Source of the DNA: Monomorium pharaonis
Taxonomy: Eukaryota; Arthropoda; Insecta; Hymenoptera; Formicidae
NCBI RefSeq assembly: GCF_013373865.1
Contig: NC_050467.1
Location: 3,038,001 to 3,102,000, forward strand
Length of the DNA: 64,000 bases
Direction: 5' to 3'
This document shows positions 27,305 through 40,180 of this stretch, piece by piece. The notes beneath the pieces are model-generated. The model saw nothing but the letters and a program-made list of their open reading frames with translations. It made no database searches and had not been told where the DNA came from. A program made the translations under genes and the position numbers. Every line of letters begins with the position of its first letter. The first letter of the stretch is position 1.

Positions 27305-28335
27305 TTACCTGAATTTCTACGCTTTTAATGATTTATCCTATATAAACTATTCAAATGTTAATCCATTTAAAAAGTCATTTAAAAATTCGTGATAACGACA
27401 AACGTATTTTAGGGAAGTTTATATAACTAATTTACTCGGAACTTGTGAATTTACAAATCGATGAAGATGATAATTCGCAGGTTTATGGATCAGATCGTGG
27501 TGTCAGAGAATCCCGCGATACGGCGGGAGCTTTTAACGTGACAATAAGACAAAAGCTTGCACGCGCAAACGCGCGTGAATTACGAAGGAGAAAGAGGGGG
27601 AGGGAAAAGAAAGAGACATAGAGAGGGGGAGAGAAAGGAGGACGGAGAAGAAAGATGAAACGGAACCGAACGCAGAGATCTCGTTTCCTTGCTCTACCAA
27701 TCTTCTCCCGAGCGCTTAAAGCTCCACGATCCTTACCGCGGAATTGGTAGGCCATAATAAACTCAGACCTGATTACCACGGGATTGCTTGATTTGCATCA
27801 AGCTACGGTTCACCCAGAACGAGAATATCTCGGCGCGGCGCGGCGTCACGCCGAACAGAGGCGAGCCGTATCTTGAGGCGCGCCGCGACGAGCTAAGATT
27901 GAGAAGCATGCGAGGGTTTCATGCATGTCATCAAGTGCTTCGCATATTCCGCTGGGCACACAGATGCAGGGAACTCACTTTGATAGAGCTCGCTGATGGT
28001 ACAACGATAACAATGGGGACTTCATGCTTGCCGATTTCTAGTCGGGGAATCGCGAGCTACTTCCGTTAGGTAATCCGGCAAACTAATCAGGCTTTATTAT
28101 TTAGGGATAGCATTCGCTCTGATTTTCGGGAATATCAAGCCTCCGCAAACTCTCTACTAGACACTCATGATCTTAAAGATAACCTAAATTATGTGTGCGA
28201 TTCCCACGAAAAATTTCATACTGATTATAAAAAGATTTCATATGGACAATCAACATAATGTCTAGGAAAAGTAATTTTAAATGTTTAAAATATACAAGAA
28301 TTACCGAGAATTCTCGCTAGAATTGTCATAACTAT
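27305..28335. other. Non-coding stretch
   Basis: AT-rich to about 27,480, then GC-rich (27,490-28,080) including a purine-rich tract at about 27,584-27,660, then mixed sequence. No gene recognised. Confidence 0.5.
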
Positions 28336-28369
28336 TCAGCACGACACCTTTACTCGAGTGTCGTGCTGA
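28336..28369. repeat. Perfect hairpin, 12-bp stem
   Basis: The arms TCAGCACGACAC and GTGTCGTGCTGA are exact reverse complements around a 10-base loop. It sits in AT-rich sequence without T-runs that would suggest a terminator role. Confidence 0.85.
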
Positions 28370-28698
28370 TTTCGGGCATAAAAAAATTATTTACAAATGA
28401 TTAATCGTCAGTACTCTGTTTAAAAACGATATAAAAATATAGAACTTTCGTAAATAGAAAAATGGCAAAATTACGGATGTCACAGATGATATTAAAATAG
28501 ATAAATCAAATGTAAACGTATCTTTTGTCCAATAAAGGTAGCAAAATATTAGCACAGCAGATGCTACCAAAAAAAAGTGCTCTTTAACACTTAATGTTCA
28601 GTTTAATAATATCTTCTTTATGCGCAATTCATTCTTGCAGTCATAATCATGAATAACATATACAAAGCTACATAATTTTATGTAGGTGCCTATGTAAA

Positions 28699-28751
28699 CT
28701 TTTTCGCGAACATTAAATACTCAGGAAGAGTATTTAATGTTCGCGGAAAAG
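28699..28751. repeat. Near-perfect hairpin, 24-bp stem, 5-nt loop
   Basis: Left arm 28,699-28,722 and right arm 28,728-28,751 are reverse complements with one mismatch that would be a G-T pair. The loop is AGGAA. The core arm reads CGCGAACATTAAATACTC. The tiny loop is atypical for a microRNA precursor. Confidence 0.85.
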
Positions 28752-28938
28752 CGGATCATGGTCATAGCCAAGAGAAGTTTCAAGTTAATTAATTAAATTT
28801 AATTACTGCGAGCGAGTGGTATTCCGGAGCTTTTCCCTTCTACCATGCCGCGCATGTAACTTTCACATGCGCGAGACGTATAACGTAGAACATGAAAAGT
28901 TAGGAACACTCTTCATAAATTTAGAGGCTTATTCTCTT

Positions 28939-28941
<3 letters not shown>

Positions 28942-29010
<69 letters not shown>

Positions 29011-29013
29011 TCT
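28942..29013. repeat. Long (CT)n microsatellite
   Basis: About 35 CT units with one CCC interruption near the right end. It is the longest simple repeat in the window. Confidence 0.95.
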
Positions 29014-29160
29014 TACTTTTTTTCGTAAGTATAGCAAATAAATATTGTATAACTCGCGACGACCAGCGGCTAAAAGAAAAAGAGCTCTAATCGCGAAATG
29101 ACCTTCATTACACGGTCAGCGTAATCCCTGTTAAATAATCTTCTCACGCTTCGAGGGATT

Positions 29161-29376
29161 TCAAGTGGGAACGGCAAAAAAATTCCGTGGGACGAGCTGG
29201 TAATCCCAGGACGAGCTAGCAAGATCCTCGAAGAGCTTCGCGGCGGATTTTAACGCGGCGATTACGCGGCACGAATCTTTCGTCTTGGTCAAATCCTTCA
29301 ACGAATACTGGGCTATTTCGACACGAATGGGATTCCAACTCAACCGCGTCTTTACTCGGCGCAGACTGCTAAATTA
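29161..29376 (-). CDS. Weak candidate terminal exon, unrecognised
   Basis: On the reverse strand a frame is open from just after an acceptor-like TTTAATTTAGCAG to a TGA at the left end, about 70 codons. It includes VEIAQYSLKDLTKTKDSC and SAAKLFEDLASSSWDYQL, an ordinary-looking mix of residues with Lys and Leu spaced as in a helix. A + strand frame over the same bases is also open for about 30 codons, so composition may explain both. No family recognised. Confidence 0.15.
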
Positions 29377-32035
29377 AACTACGTCAGCCGTGAGCCTGTA
29401 AACAGACCATTTCCATATCGGGAAAGGCTCCAAATTGCACGACTAATGGGCTCGACAATTCGCCCGGGTTGACTTCGTGAATTAACATCAACTACCGGCG
29501 TTTTCTTGGGCAAACGATCTTGCAAGTGGATATATCCGACCTTTCGACACTATCGCGAAAACGCCAGAAGGTTGATTGTTTGCTTACCTTTCCTTTCTGT
29601 CTCCCTCGAGTTCAATCTCTGCCGGCAAACAATTTATACTGAGTGGCTCTATCCAACACGAGTACCGTGTGTTTAGAAAGACGCTACCGTTAAAGGTTTC
29701 TAACTCACGATGCAATCAGAACGCCTTCCGGAATTTCAACGTTTGAAAGTGGAAACTATTTTCTGACTCCATTAACCTAGTTAGACTTAAAAGCAAACCC
29801 CGTACAATTTTATAGGCTCGATAAAATTAATTGAAACTGCAGTATATTATAGTGTAGTTTTTTACACACTAATTAAAAACTGTTATAAATGCAAATCTTG
29901 AAAATAGCTGATTTTTTTTTCTACAACAATTTGAAATGTATTTTATCATTATTTTAGTAATATTCCAAATTATTTTTTCAAATAAATCATAAAATTTCAG
30001 ATTATAAATATGTGATTTATTTTTTATGTATAAAAATATTTTGATGTGTATGCACGAACAGCATACAATATTTATAAAAGATTTACAAAACATATAGAAG
30101 AATTATTTGAATATTTTATAAATATTTACTCAAAAATATATATTTTATACTTTTGTGATTTTAGATTAAATAAATTATAAAAATTTGTCATGTAAAAATC
30201 ATTAAAAAATATTGATAAAAAATAGATAATAGAAAATAAAATACAAATTAAAAATATACTGTATAAATATTTTGTTTCTTTACTATAAATATTGTACAAA
30301 ATATTTATATATTTTTAAAATCTAATTATATCATCTAAAATCTCACGATTTATTATTTAAAAAAAAAACAAATATTTAAAATATTACTAAAATAATGATG
30401 AAATATAACACTTCAAAGGGCTGTAGCAAAAAGAACAAGTTTTCAAGTTTTATGGAAACTTTTGATTAATGAACTAAAAACTATAACACATAGATACACT
30501 AAAGTTCCAACCAATTTTCACTGAGGACCTGGTAAAAATTGTGCGAAGTCCTTTTCAGTACTTAAACACTTTAAAAAATAGACAAAGTAGAATATTTAAA
30601 ATAAATTTTTTAAATACCCTTTTCTTCATATTTTAAGATTTTTTGAGATTTATATAAACAATTTTAAATTCCACATGTGTTCCAGAATATATTTTCCTTA
30701 CTTTCCTTATATTAAAAAGTTTCAAAGAGTATCTCAAATTAAATCAAGATATAAAAAAATAACTATAGGTCACTTTAAATGCGTTTCTTATTTTAAAAAC
30801 AAGTCTTCAAGTTTAATTTATAGAGCCTCGAACTTTCAAAGCATATGCTTATCTTATAAAAATATAGTAATCTGTTGGTATGTTCACCGTCTCGTATAAA
30901 TTGACCGAAACTTGAGCAGTATAATAATGCAGCAGGAATTCCCCTGTGATGTGGGTCTACCTCGATATTTGGGTGCATGATGAGCGATCATGGCAACAGG
31001 CGCCTGGCAATGGCTGCCCAACACGGCAAGTTTCTACTTCATCTACCACATTATGTCAGTTCTATATACGCGTATCATGATTAATCGCGAATACAGGTAC
31101 TAGCAGTTCATTAGTGTAATTAATTCTTCCTCGTTATATCGTCACGTAAATCGAATATATGTAAAACGGCAACTTGATTCGTACTACTGGTAGTTGTATG
31201 TAGGTAATATAGAAACAGAAAAAAGACAAAATTTCAATGAAAATAAACAAACGAGATTGTCTTAATTAATTGTCTAATTATTAAAAGGACATAATTTTTA
31301 ATTATTAATTATATAATCAATGTCGACGTAATAGTTATTATGTAATGTAATATGATATAATTTGTACAAATTACTGTAATATCTGCCTATATAAAATTCA
31401 TTCAATGATTTTACTATTTCAAGAGAAATTAACCTCTGTCAATCATAATTTACACGATGTAACAGAAAAGATATTAATAAAAACATTGATCTTTGAACTG
31501 ATCTTGTTTCGATTAAGACAGAATTGGATCACAACATCGCCAAAATATTTCTAAAATCGTACAGATGGCATATAATTGTATTTCGATAAAGAACTCCAAC
31601 AAATAAATATAAATCACAATGTCTCAAAAAGCTTTTTACGAAGCCGCAGAAAAAAGCAGAGAAGGGACAAAAAATAAAAAAATGGCAAGAAAATGATGGA
31701 AGAATTGTAACTGGATATGTGAATATCTATTAGTAGTGGAATCGCGGAATGCAAATTGAAGAGAGAGAGAGGCTTGAAAGCCGATTGGTGCATTGCAGTA
31801 GCCGGTTGAACTGATGATCGATATAGTACAGAAGGCGTCAACTCGATTTCCGTGTCGAATACACAAAATCTTCGAGGCACGTAAAACAGTTTTCGCCCGT
31901 AATTGACCCTGTTTCAAAAATCCACTTAAGCACGTCGCAATCGAAGAATTAACGATAAAAAGAACGTCCGGTTTCCTTTTTTTTGGTGACGTTATGTGCC
32001 CCTCGTTTTTAATATCTCGAGTAACGTTATACATA
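29377..32035. other. Non-coding stretch, very AT-rich core
   Basis: GC-moderate to about 29,820, then very AT-rich (29,830-30,850), then mixed. No exon, RNA gene or element termini recognised. Confidence 0.5.
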
Positions 32036-32092
32036 CAATTCTTTCATGCAAATCTTTGAGACTATGTCTCAAAGATTTGCATAAAAGAATTG
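32036..32092. repeat. Near-perfect hairpin, 26-bp stem, 5-nt loop
   Basis: Left arm 32,036-32,061 and right arm 32,067-32,092 are reverse complements with one G-T-type mismatch; the loop is CTATG. The core of the arm reads GCAAATCTTTGAGA. It is followed 12 bases later by a poly(A) run. Confidence 0.9.
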
Positions 32093-32104
32093 TTTACGTC
32101 CTCC

Positions 32105-32125
32105 AAAAAAAAAAAAAAAAAAAAA
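32105..32125 (+). repeat. Poly(A) run of 21
   Basis: Uninterrupted A homopolymer just right of the 26-bp-stem hairpin. No flanking duplication found. Confidence 0.9.
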
Positions 32126-33880
32126 CGAGTTTTTGTCCTGTGTTAAATTATAAGAATTTCAGTAAATGTCTAACATCGACAAAAACAATAACGCAATCCT
32201 AATGCGAAACAAAGAGTAATCCTAAATAAATTAAAGTTATTTTTTCATGTCAAAAATTGTATAATCTTCCATTTTCATAACATTAGTCAATTACATTTTT
32301 TCTATAGTTAAAAGGCACATCTAGCGATTAAATATACGCGATTTTTCGAATCGAAAGAAAAATCGCTGTTTTCCAATATGGATATAACTCGCGCCCACGA
32401 TAGACAGATAGACGAACCGATTTTTATGTCGCCATTAAAGCGGCGGAAAAACTAGCGAGCATATCGCCAACGTGAATAAAGCATAGAAGCCGAGCGGTGA
32501 GTGCACGGTCGATGACTGGCACCACTTTCGCCAATAACCTTCTCTATTATGCATACCTGGTCTATAAAATCGAAGTATCCGCATCGTGGAAGCTTTTAGC
32601 CGCGTTCGGCGTCACGTAAAAGACGAAGTAAAGACGAGCTTAAAAACGGCCGGTACAACTTCCTCCCATCTCCGAGCGATCTTTTTATCGGTCGTTAGGA
32701 AGGCGGCTCCTAATTAAGGGTGCATCGAAAAGTTTAGCCCGCCTTCGGAATAGACGCGCTTACTTAAAAGAACGATACAAATCTGCCGCGCGCCGTCCGT
32801 TTTATTTATTTCGAAACTCTGCCAACGCATAATGACTCCAGGCGGAAGGAAAGTTGCATTTCCAAGCGAATGAAATTTTTACAAAGGTCTTCGCGATCAG
32901 ATTACTCGAAAAACTCGATATTCCCTCAAACATTATGCAAATTCACAGAGACGTAAATTGTTAAAAATTTGCAATTCGTATCTCACCTGTCGCAAAATTA
33001 AAGATTACCAAGCCGTAAATCTATGAACGACTGGACGAAGATAGCTATCATCAATTGTTTGTGTTCTTGCAACTTGTCCGGAATACACAACTAGGGCTAT
33101 TCAGGATATTTCATCGTCAGGGATGTTACAGTACCGATCTCGAAATAGAAGATGTCATTAAGTATACACGTACACGTCGACCCTTCATCCGACTCCTTTC
33201 TCTTGTCAAGCATCAACCCTTCGCGCGCGAAATTTGCGGTATTGTAGAGGTGTCCTACTCGAACGCCAGACCAGGAATACGCCCGACGAGGGTGCGCGGT
33301 CCGCCGGGGCCACGGATATTTTCATGCAAATGCGGATATCTCTTTTTTTTGCACCAGCAACGCGGAACAATGGCGGTCGAATTCGTTCTCGCCGGAATCG
33401 CGCATCGAAATTGTCGGGATTAACGCAAAAGCTCCCCTTCGCTCTCGCGAGTATAAACACTTCCTAAACGGGGATGACGAGGAGCGTTGATTCCTTCTCT
33501 ATAGAGGATTTCGGTGTAATTTCGCCGGTTAACAAGATCGTACACTTCGCCGAATAACCATTGATTTTTGCGAAACGTTTGATAACAACAATAACGAATC
33601 AAATTCTAAAGAGTTTGCAACAGGATATGTATCTTGACAAAACATAATAGAACAGAAACACTAACAGAAATAATATAAAAATATCCAAAAATTGCATTTA
33701 TACAGCCCTGAAAACGCTACCTTGACGCTAATGAAAATATTAATTAAATTTTATATTACTAGCAATTAGCAATGCTTGAAATTTCACATAATTTTATTAA
33801 TTAAAATTTGTTAACTCTCTATGTACCCGTGTACATAAGATAAACTTGCTCCGGCTACATTCCGGTCATACCGAAATATT
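32126..33880. other. Non-coding stretch
   Basis: CpG-rich at 32,330-32,880 and 33,180-33,480. Open frames on both strands at 33.05-33.46 kb overlap and are not convincing. No gene recognised. Confidence 0.45.
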
Positions 33881-34264
33881 TCAAAGTTCGCAAATCCTGA
33901 TACCGTCACCACGATAATCGCTACGTTCTCCCATTATCGCAGAGCAGCGATATAAAAATCGACAAGCTTCAAGGAGGTATTGAATACCAACGCCACAAGG
34001 TGCCGTTAAGGAGGTTGGCCGCAGGACTTCGAAGACTCCGCCCGATCCACCCTCATCATCGTAAAGTTTATATGCCAGCACGCCGTGCTGTGTACTCCCA
34101 AGCCAGGTATTACGCCTTAAGTGTAGTAAGACGGAGGCGGTTTGAACGTGGAAGATGACGGTACGACCCCCGCTTTCTCTTCCCGTAGTATGCGATGGGG
34201 TTGAGCACGTTACAACCACCACCGTGTCACGGCACGTAATTTCAGCCGGCTCTTTATGGACCAT
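33881..34264 (-). CDS. Candidate reverse-strand exon, unrecognised
   Basis: An open frame of 127 codons ends in TGA at 33,881-33,883. In its last 65 codons about 40% begin with G, a coding-like feature, and it reads LAYKLYDDEGGSGGVFEVL followed by PTSLTAPCGVGIQYLLEACR. A possible acceptor (GGGAGTACACAG) lies inside the frame at about 34,083-34,094, which would leave roughly 67 coding residues. No homology recognised. A + strand frame of about 90 codons is also open here, which weakens the case. Confidence 0.2.
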   Translation of the reverse strand: MVHKEPAEITCRDTVVVVTCSTPSHTTGRESGGRTVIFHVQTASVLLHLRRNTWLGSTQHGVLAYKLYDDEGGSGGVFEVLRPTSLTAPCGVGIQYLLEACRFLYRCSAIMGERSDYRGDGIRICEL

Positions 34265-37200
34265 CGACTAAACTTCGAAGGTGACCAAGTAGCGCGTTCT
34301 AGACTCGATTATGGCTGCGCGTTGCACATACGATCACAAAGACAGAGCGAAATGTCTTTATTAATAAAGACAGAGATAATTGACAACAATTGAAAATAAC
34401 TTGAGATTGTGTAATCACGACGTGTTACGTATATTCTTACGATATATTTCGCTCCGATACTTGGTTGATGAATCATATATTTATTGATTAAATAACTAAT
34501 CATCCTCCAAATTTTATTTTATGTTATTAAAAACAGAAATAAATAGCGTATATCAATAATGTAAGTTTCTTATTAAGCGAGACTAATGTTTATATATATT
34601 GTGTGCTTTAAATATTCCTCTTTTTCACTTAAATTTTCTAAATATTATCCATTGTCAAATCAATTTTCTTTTTATTTCATACAATCACAATTGATAAAAC
34701 TACGACAAATATGCAACCGACTTGAAAATTCAATAACTTTGCCAGTTTAATGCTCCTGCAGTTTTCAGAATGCATCCAGAACTCTTAGGAATTGCAGCGT
34801 GGAAAATACGGATGCGCCCGAGAATTCCGCATCGGCGCCTTTTTCTTAACGATGCCGCGCTTTTTCTCGCGAAAACGCGCTCGTAAAAAACCGAACGTTT
34901 AGTCGCGGCTAAGTTATCGTTCGTTTCGCCAATTGATTACATGAATTATAGATGTGCCCGCACCATCCTTGTATCACGCGCGCCATGACTCGTACGTGGC
35001 TATCCTTTCGCGGCTGTTAACGTCCGGGAAGAATTAGAGTCCGGCCGGTTTTAACCACTGTTCGCATCGGCTCGTAACTCACGTCGGGAAAAATACGGGA
35101 TTCGTGACGAGCTGGTTGGTCGTCGCGCGGCAGAGACACGATGGGGAAAAAAGGAAGAAAAAAGAGCAAAGGGAAACGCGCGGAATAAAAATGCACCGTC
35201 GATCCGAGCTGTCGTTATTACGATTCCCGGGATCTGCATAATGGCCACGTATGCGAGACACGTCGCGATATTTCATCGTGCGCACACTTGGGAACGTTCG
35301 TGGAACATCTCACCCGGAAATGCCGTTCTCGTCGCGGCCGCAATCGCTACGTCCGTTACATTGTGATTAATTAATGCGGATGTTGTCGGGCGATCGGCCG
35401 CTGGCTAGCAATCGATCGACAGATTTTACTTTTTGACGGACAACACGTCATTCCGGTGTGATATACGAGGACTATTGTCATTTCATCCATTTCATCTCGA
35501 GTTTTTAGAATGGGTTAAAAAAAGAAAGAGAAAAAAAAGAGAAAGAAGTCAATTTCAGAATTAAGTACTAATCACATTATTATCTTTTTAATTACTGCAG
35601 AGATAATGTCTGAATCACGGAATGTGCAATACAATATATTATATAATAAATAACATAATTTTTTGTCACAAAACTCAAATGCAATGAGACATATATTTTA
35701 CAATATTTCGTTAATATAAAGGTATATTAAAATGTAGAAAAAAAATTAAAAGTCAAGCGATCTGCAATGTAAATATAAAGGATAATTCAAATGTACATTA
35801 GAAAATTAAAATTGAATAAAATCAAGGAGTACTGCATTTTTTCGAAGATCATACTCAATTTCAGCTTTTATCTGCCGCAGTTTTCGCCAGAATTTTACTG
35901 CATGCAACACTCGAAAGAGCCAATCGTGTCGCCGCCGATGCCGTCGGCATTTTATTTATTTTTTTTTTTTTTCAAACGATTGCCAGTGCACACGAGGATT
36001 GCTCGTAAAAGCGAGAGACGGAGGCTACCACCGATCTCGCTAATGACCGGGCGTAAAACGGTCCGTAAAATTTCACCCGTTATGAGAGAGAGAGAGTAGG
36101 GAGTTGCGCGTCGGTCTTCTACGGGGGCAAAGACTAGGAGAGAGGGGAGGATAAACCCAATGATTATTCGCGGCACGTTATTCGATACGTAGTTAAACGT
36201 GTCCCTAGACAAAACTTGAAAACTTTCACGATGCTGAATTTGGCAGCGATGTCCAAACCCATTCTTCACGTCCTTTTATTTGTTGAAATAAATATCGTAT
36301 GACCGTAAAATACTAATCGTGTCGCCTCAAAATAACCGCGTTGTTTCGATTCTCTATGCACTACAATGTATTGCAAAGAAGTAAATTCTTATTTCGCGTA
36401 TATCATTACGAAAAGCATCTATAATATGAATTATTAGTACAGAGATTAATTGGAAAATAAAAATTAAGCAAAGCGACAATACGTGTCCTGGAAAATTCAC
36501 TCCAAGTGTCAATTAAAAAAAATAAATTTTTCTTATAAAGCACACTTTTCCTCCACTGTAGCTAACACTTTATTTCGTGTACTTGTAATTAAATGTTCGT
36601 ATATGTTTAAAAGACATTTTCAACGTAAAAAAATTTTACAAGATCGTTTTAGCTCATAGTATCTTCCTTGCATCTTCGTTCCAGAAAAAACAATCTACTA
36701 ATGCCCTAGTAAAGGGTTGAAAACCACCGACATGAGTGGGCTCGATCCCTTCGAGGTTCTCGCTGTACATAATCCCGCTACATTGTCGCGTAAAGTGCTT
36801 TACGCTGTATCTACGTGCGCTTCATCGCGCTATTAAACGGTCCGAAGAGATGGCTAACGGGGGTGAGAGCGAATCGAGAGATTTACCGGTCGGCAGGCGA
36901 TCGAGTGGGCGGTTATTTATGAAAAAATCGATCCTCACTCCTAGAAAATATATTTTCGAGGGATGACGGCACGAGAGAGTTAAAAGAGTCTGAGTTACAG
37001 GGCGGGAAAGGGATGCGAGCACGGGGCCCATAAAACGATTCGTACGCGACGGCATGGGGTGTGCAGACCCGCGAGCGCGGAGGGAACTCCGCGTTAACTT
37101 AGTCCTATGATTGACGGTTTCCGGTTCCGGCTCGCCCCGGACCCCCGAGACTGATATATCGCGGCTCGCCGGAAGTCTGCGCGAAAGCATCGCCGTAGAA

Positions 37201-38391
37201 TTATTGGCCGGTCGCGACGAGTTGGGTTTATCGAATTTCCAAGCCCGAAACCGAGCCTAATGTTTCCCTGGACTTCTGTCTGAGCGTACGGTCTCACCCT
37301 CTTCCGACACGACGCAACGCGAAAATCGAGAGGCGCTTCTTCGTAGAAGCATATTCCAAAATCGCATCTCGCATCAATGACGCAAGTTCTCGACCTGTCT
37401 AACATTAAAATCATTTGTGTTAATTTATTGCGTCTATGTGTCTAAAACATCGATAAAATTTTCTACTTTTAATATAAAATATTTTCTATGTAATTCCAGA
37501 TAATTCTGATATTTTAGAATAAATTGTTTTAAATGTGATATCAATCTTATATATATTTTTGAATATATATAATTATTATTGTGAGAATTATTTTTTGCAT
37601 TACATTACTCTGTCTAATACAATTAAATAAAAAGCACATACGCACATGATGCTTGCTGAATACCGCAAGATTTATGTTTACGAAAAGACGTAAAACCTCT
37701 GTATTTGCTTTTCAGTCTGCACATGGCCGTTTCAAGTGAATCGCACTTTACGAGCGACGGCAGAACGGACACCTTCCACGAACAATGTCGACCGTCGCGT
37801 TTTCTACTCGGCGGAGCACTCAATTACTAACGAGTGCCAGTTATAAAACACCAACGTCGTTCTGCAACCCTCACGGCAGCAACATGCCACTAAGTCGTAC
37901 GAAGAAATTTTGTCTCGTGTATTTTTTATGAGTCTGAATTTAGCGACTCACTCGTATCATCCCTGCCAGGATTTAATGATGTTAAAGTTAAAGAAAGCGT
38001 ATGCTGCGTAATTATGCGCAGATTAGACCGTTCATGACCTCATTTAATCATTTAAAAGGTTAAAAAAAGTGAAATTTTACTTCTTTCAATGCAAGGAGTT
38101 TGTACATACAATTGTGTACATTTTCTCACACAAAAAGATTAATTTTGTTGAAGTAACTAAAAATTTAGTTACATGTAAATACAGAACTGAAAATAATGTT
38201 ATTGGACTATTAATATTACTATTAAGAAATTAAGTATAATAAGTATAATATACAATATTGCAAATCAAGAAAAATAATTGAAAGCTTTGTCTAATGCTTA
38301 AAAATAATTGGTTAAAATTAATTTCGTTGTAAAATTTAATAAATATTAGATAAGATTATGCTATATATTTGCTTACACATTCCTTGATCAG
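34265..38391. other. Non-coding stretch with CpG-rich blocks
   Basis: AT-rich at 34,330-34,740, 35,540-35,830, 36,290-36,640 and 37,420-37,660. CpG-rich at 34,790-35,480, 35,880-36,130 and 36,730-37,400. An ATG-initiated 34-codon frame at 36,732-36,836 (MSGLDPFEVLAVHNP...) is the only tidy small frame. No recognised gene. Confidence 0.45.
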
Positions 38392-38724
38392 ATGAGACAG
38401 AATTTTTCTCGACGCATAATTTGGCAAAGTCCTTTAATCCTACATGCAAATGACTCTGTAATTAGACAGCTACTTAATTTTTACATGAAGAAAACGCGTT
38501 GCAAATGTGTCAAAGAGTACCGCTGCTACCGACCACATCGCAACGGCCACTCCGTAAGTACTTACATCGCGTTTCGCGCGGACCAAAATGCGAAAGTGAC
38601 TTACGGTCTCCAGCAGCCTGTTGTTCTGTCCAGAGGATGCGAAATTAACAAGGAACGAAACGTATGCGCGACACTCGCCGCGAGATGCGAAAATAATATG
38701 CGTCGCATTATCCGCGCGTTTTAA
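38392..38724 (+). CDS. Candidate ORF with a decayed relative nearby, unrecognised
   Basis: An ATG-initiated frame of 110 codons ending in TAA. The C-terminal half is the most codon-like part and includes AKVTYGLQQPVVLSRGCEIN; six Cys residues fall in the last 75 residues, with a CKCVKEYRC cluster near residue 38. There is no signal peptide at the annotated start and no family recognised. The DNA of the C-terminal half is similar to 41,151-41,320, where the same blocks (CGAAAGTGACTTACG, TTGTTCTGTCC, AAATTAACA) occur but the frame is broken. The pair could be a small gene plus pseudogene or two copies of a non-coding repeat. Confidence 0.22.
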   Translation: MRQNFSRRIIWQSPLILHANDSVIRQLLNFYMKKTRCKCVKEYRCYRPHRNGHSVSTYIAFRADQNAKVTYGLQQPVVLSRGCEINKERNVCATLAARCENNMRRIIRAF

Positions 38725-39975
38725 TTAAGCAGGCGGTCGTCTGCCACGCTCGCCGGGATCATAAATTAATTAAGTCACATTAAACATCAATATTGGTTGA
38801 AACGCGGACAATTTTAGATCGTACATTTGTTGCGAGGCGGTGTCCACGCGCGTCGTTTTGCTGTACGTTGCCACTCAATCTTGTTAAAATGAATATGCGC
38901 GCGCTTGTATTTTTCAGACCGACGCTGTCTCATATTTTATAATTGCGCTCTGTTGGCGCAAATCACACGTTAGCAACGTAAATTACGACAACACGAAACG
39001 CAGACCATGTGTAATAAATAGTTACGCCGTAATTATCGCATGTTTGTCTTTGGACTCAACGAGAATATAAATGAGAATAATGTCGGATTGGAATTGAAAA
39101 ATGTAATTAAAATTTCAAGAAACTTGCATAATTAAGCCATTTGATAAAAATTGCAAATTCACTTCAACCGCGCGGATATCATATCCAAACAGTTTTAACG
39201 CTATCATTTTTTATATAAATAATCAGTCTTGTTTATTATTTTTTCTGTAAACATTAACAGATGATGATAAGTATATCATTATTTATTTAACACAAAAAAT
39301 GTTATTAATTGTATAACTATTAAGACATTTTTTAATATCGCACACAAGAATCGGAAAAAATGTATATAGAATTTCAAAAAATAAAACTGCTATCAGATAA
39401 ATGTATGAAAGTATTCTTACCAAGTGTGCCATTTTCATACAAATTAATTACATATATACAATACAAAAAAAAATACGTTAAATTCATTACTGATCTTACG
39501 ACACATTTAGAGCGTATGTGTGATGCAAACAATGTTAAGCAATAACAATTAAATGTAACGTGCGAAACAGAAATCGGATCAGCGAATTAGCGAACACATA
39601 GCTGTGAAAAAGTGTCACCTCGACCACAGATTATCGTAAATTGGAGCTATAAGCGAACGCGAGTATTCAGGTGTTATACGAGAGGCGGATTATTTGTTGA
39701 ACAGCTCCATTACCGACCTGTGTCGTAAATGGCGGTGTTAAAAACGATCCTCGGTTACGAGCAAGCGACGCGAATCCACAACGCGCGACACACGTTTATT
39801 CCTCTTCTCGCGTTTTCAGAGATGACGGATTTGTCCGGATGAAAAATATATTTTATATTACAAGTGTAATTCACAATACTTATCTCTTGCAAGTGTTAAA
39901 TTCACTGTGTAATTATTATAATACTAAAATTGCTAATACATAAAAAAAAACTCAAATATTTCTCATTTATACGTA
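38725..39975. other. Non-coding stretch
   Basis: CpG-moderate to about 39,010, then AT-rich to 39,540 and mixed after that. No gene or element recognised. Confidence 0.5.
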
Positions 39976-40178
39976 TACTGAGAAAAAACTATTGTTAATT
40001 TGACAAAATTTTCCAACAAAATTAAAATTTTATCAGTTCAAGAATTTATGCATTTATCTTAAACGCACAAATTTCAATTCACGTATTTATATAGTTAATT
40101 GAAATATATAAATACTTGAATAGAAAAAATTTAATTCAGTTAGAAAATTTAGTCAAACTAACATTTTTTTTCTCAGTG
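39976..40178. mobile_element. MITE, CACTGAG-type termini, TA target duplication
   Basis: A 203-bp element flanked by TA (39,974-39,975 and 40,179-40,180). The left end reads TACTGAGAAAAAACTATTG; the right end in reverse reads CACTGAGAAAAAAAATG. The arms stay similar for about 60 bases through TTTGAC-AAATTTTC and a TTCAAG-ATTTAT block. The same blocks occur in the element at 3,289-3,502, so the two belong to one family. It is non-coding. Confidence 0.7.
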
Positions 40179-40180
40179 TA

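Noticed and set aside
28816..29028. Open frame with a long Ser-Leu run
   Set aside because: It is produced by the (CT)n microsatellite.
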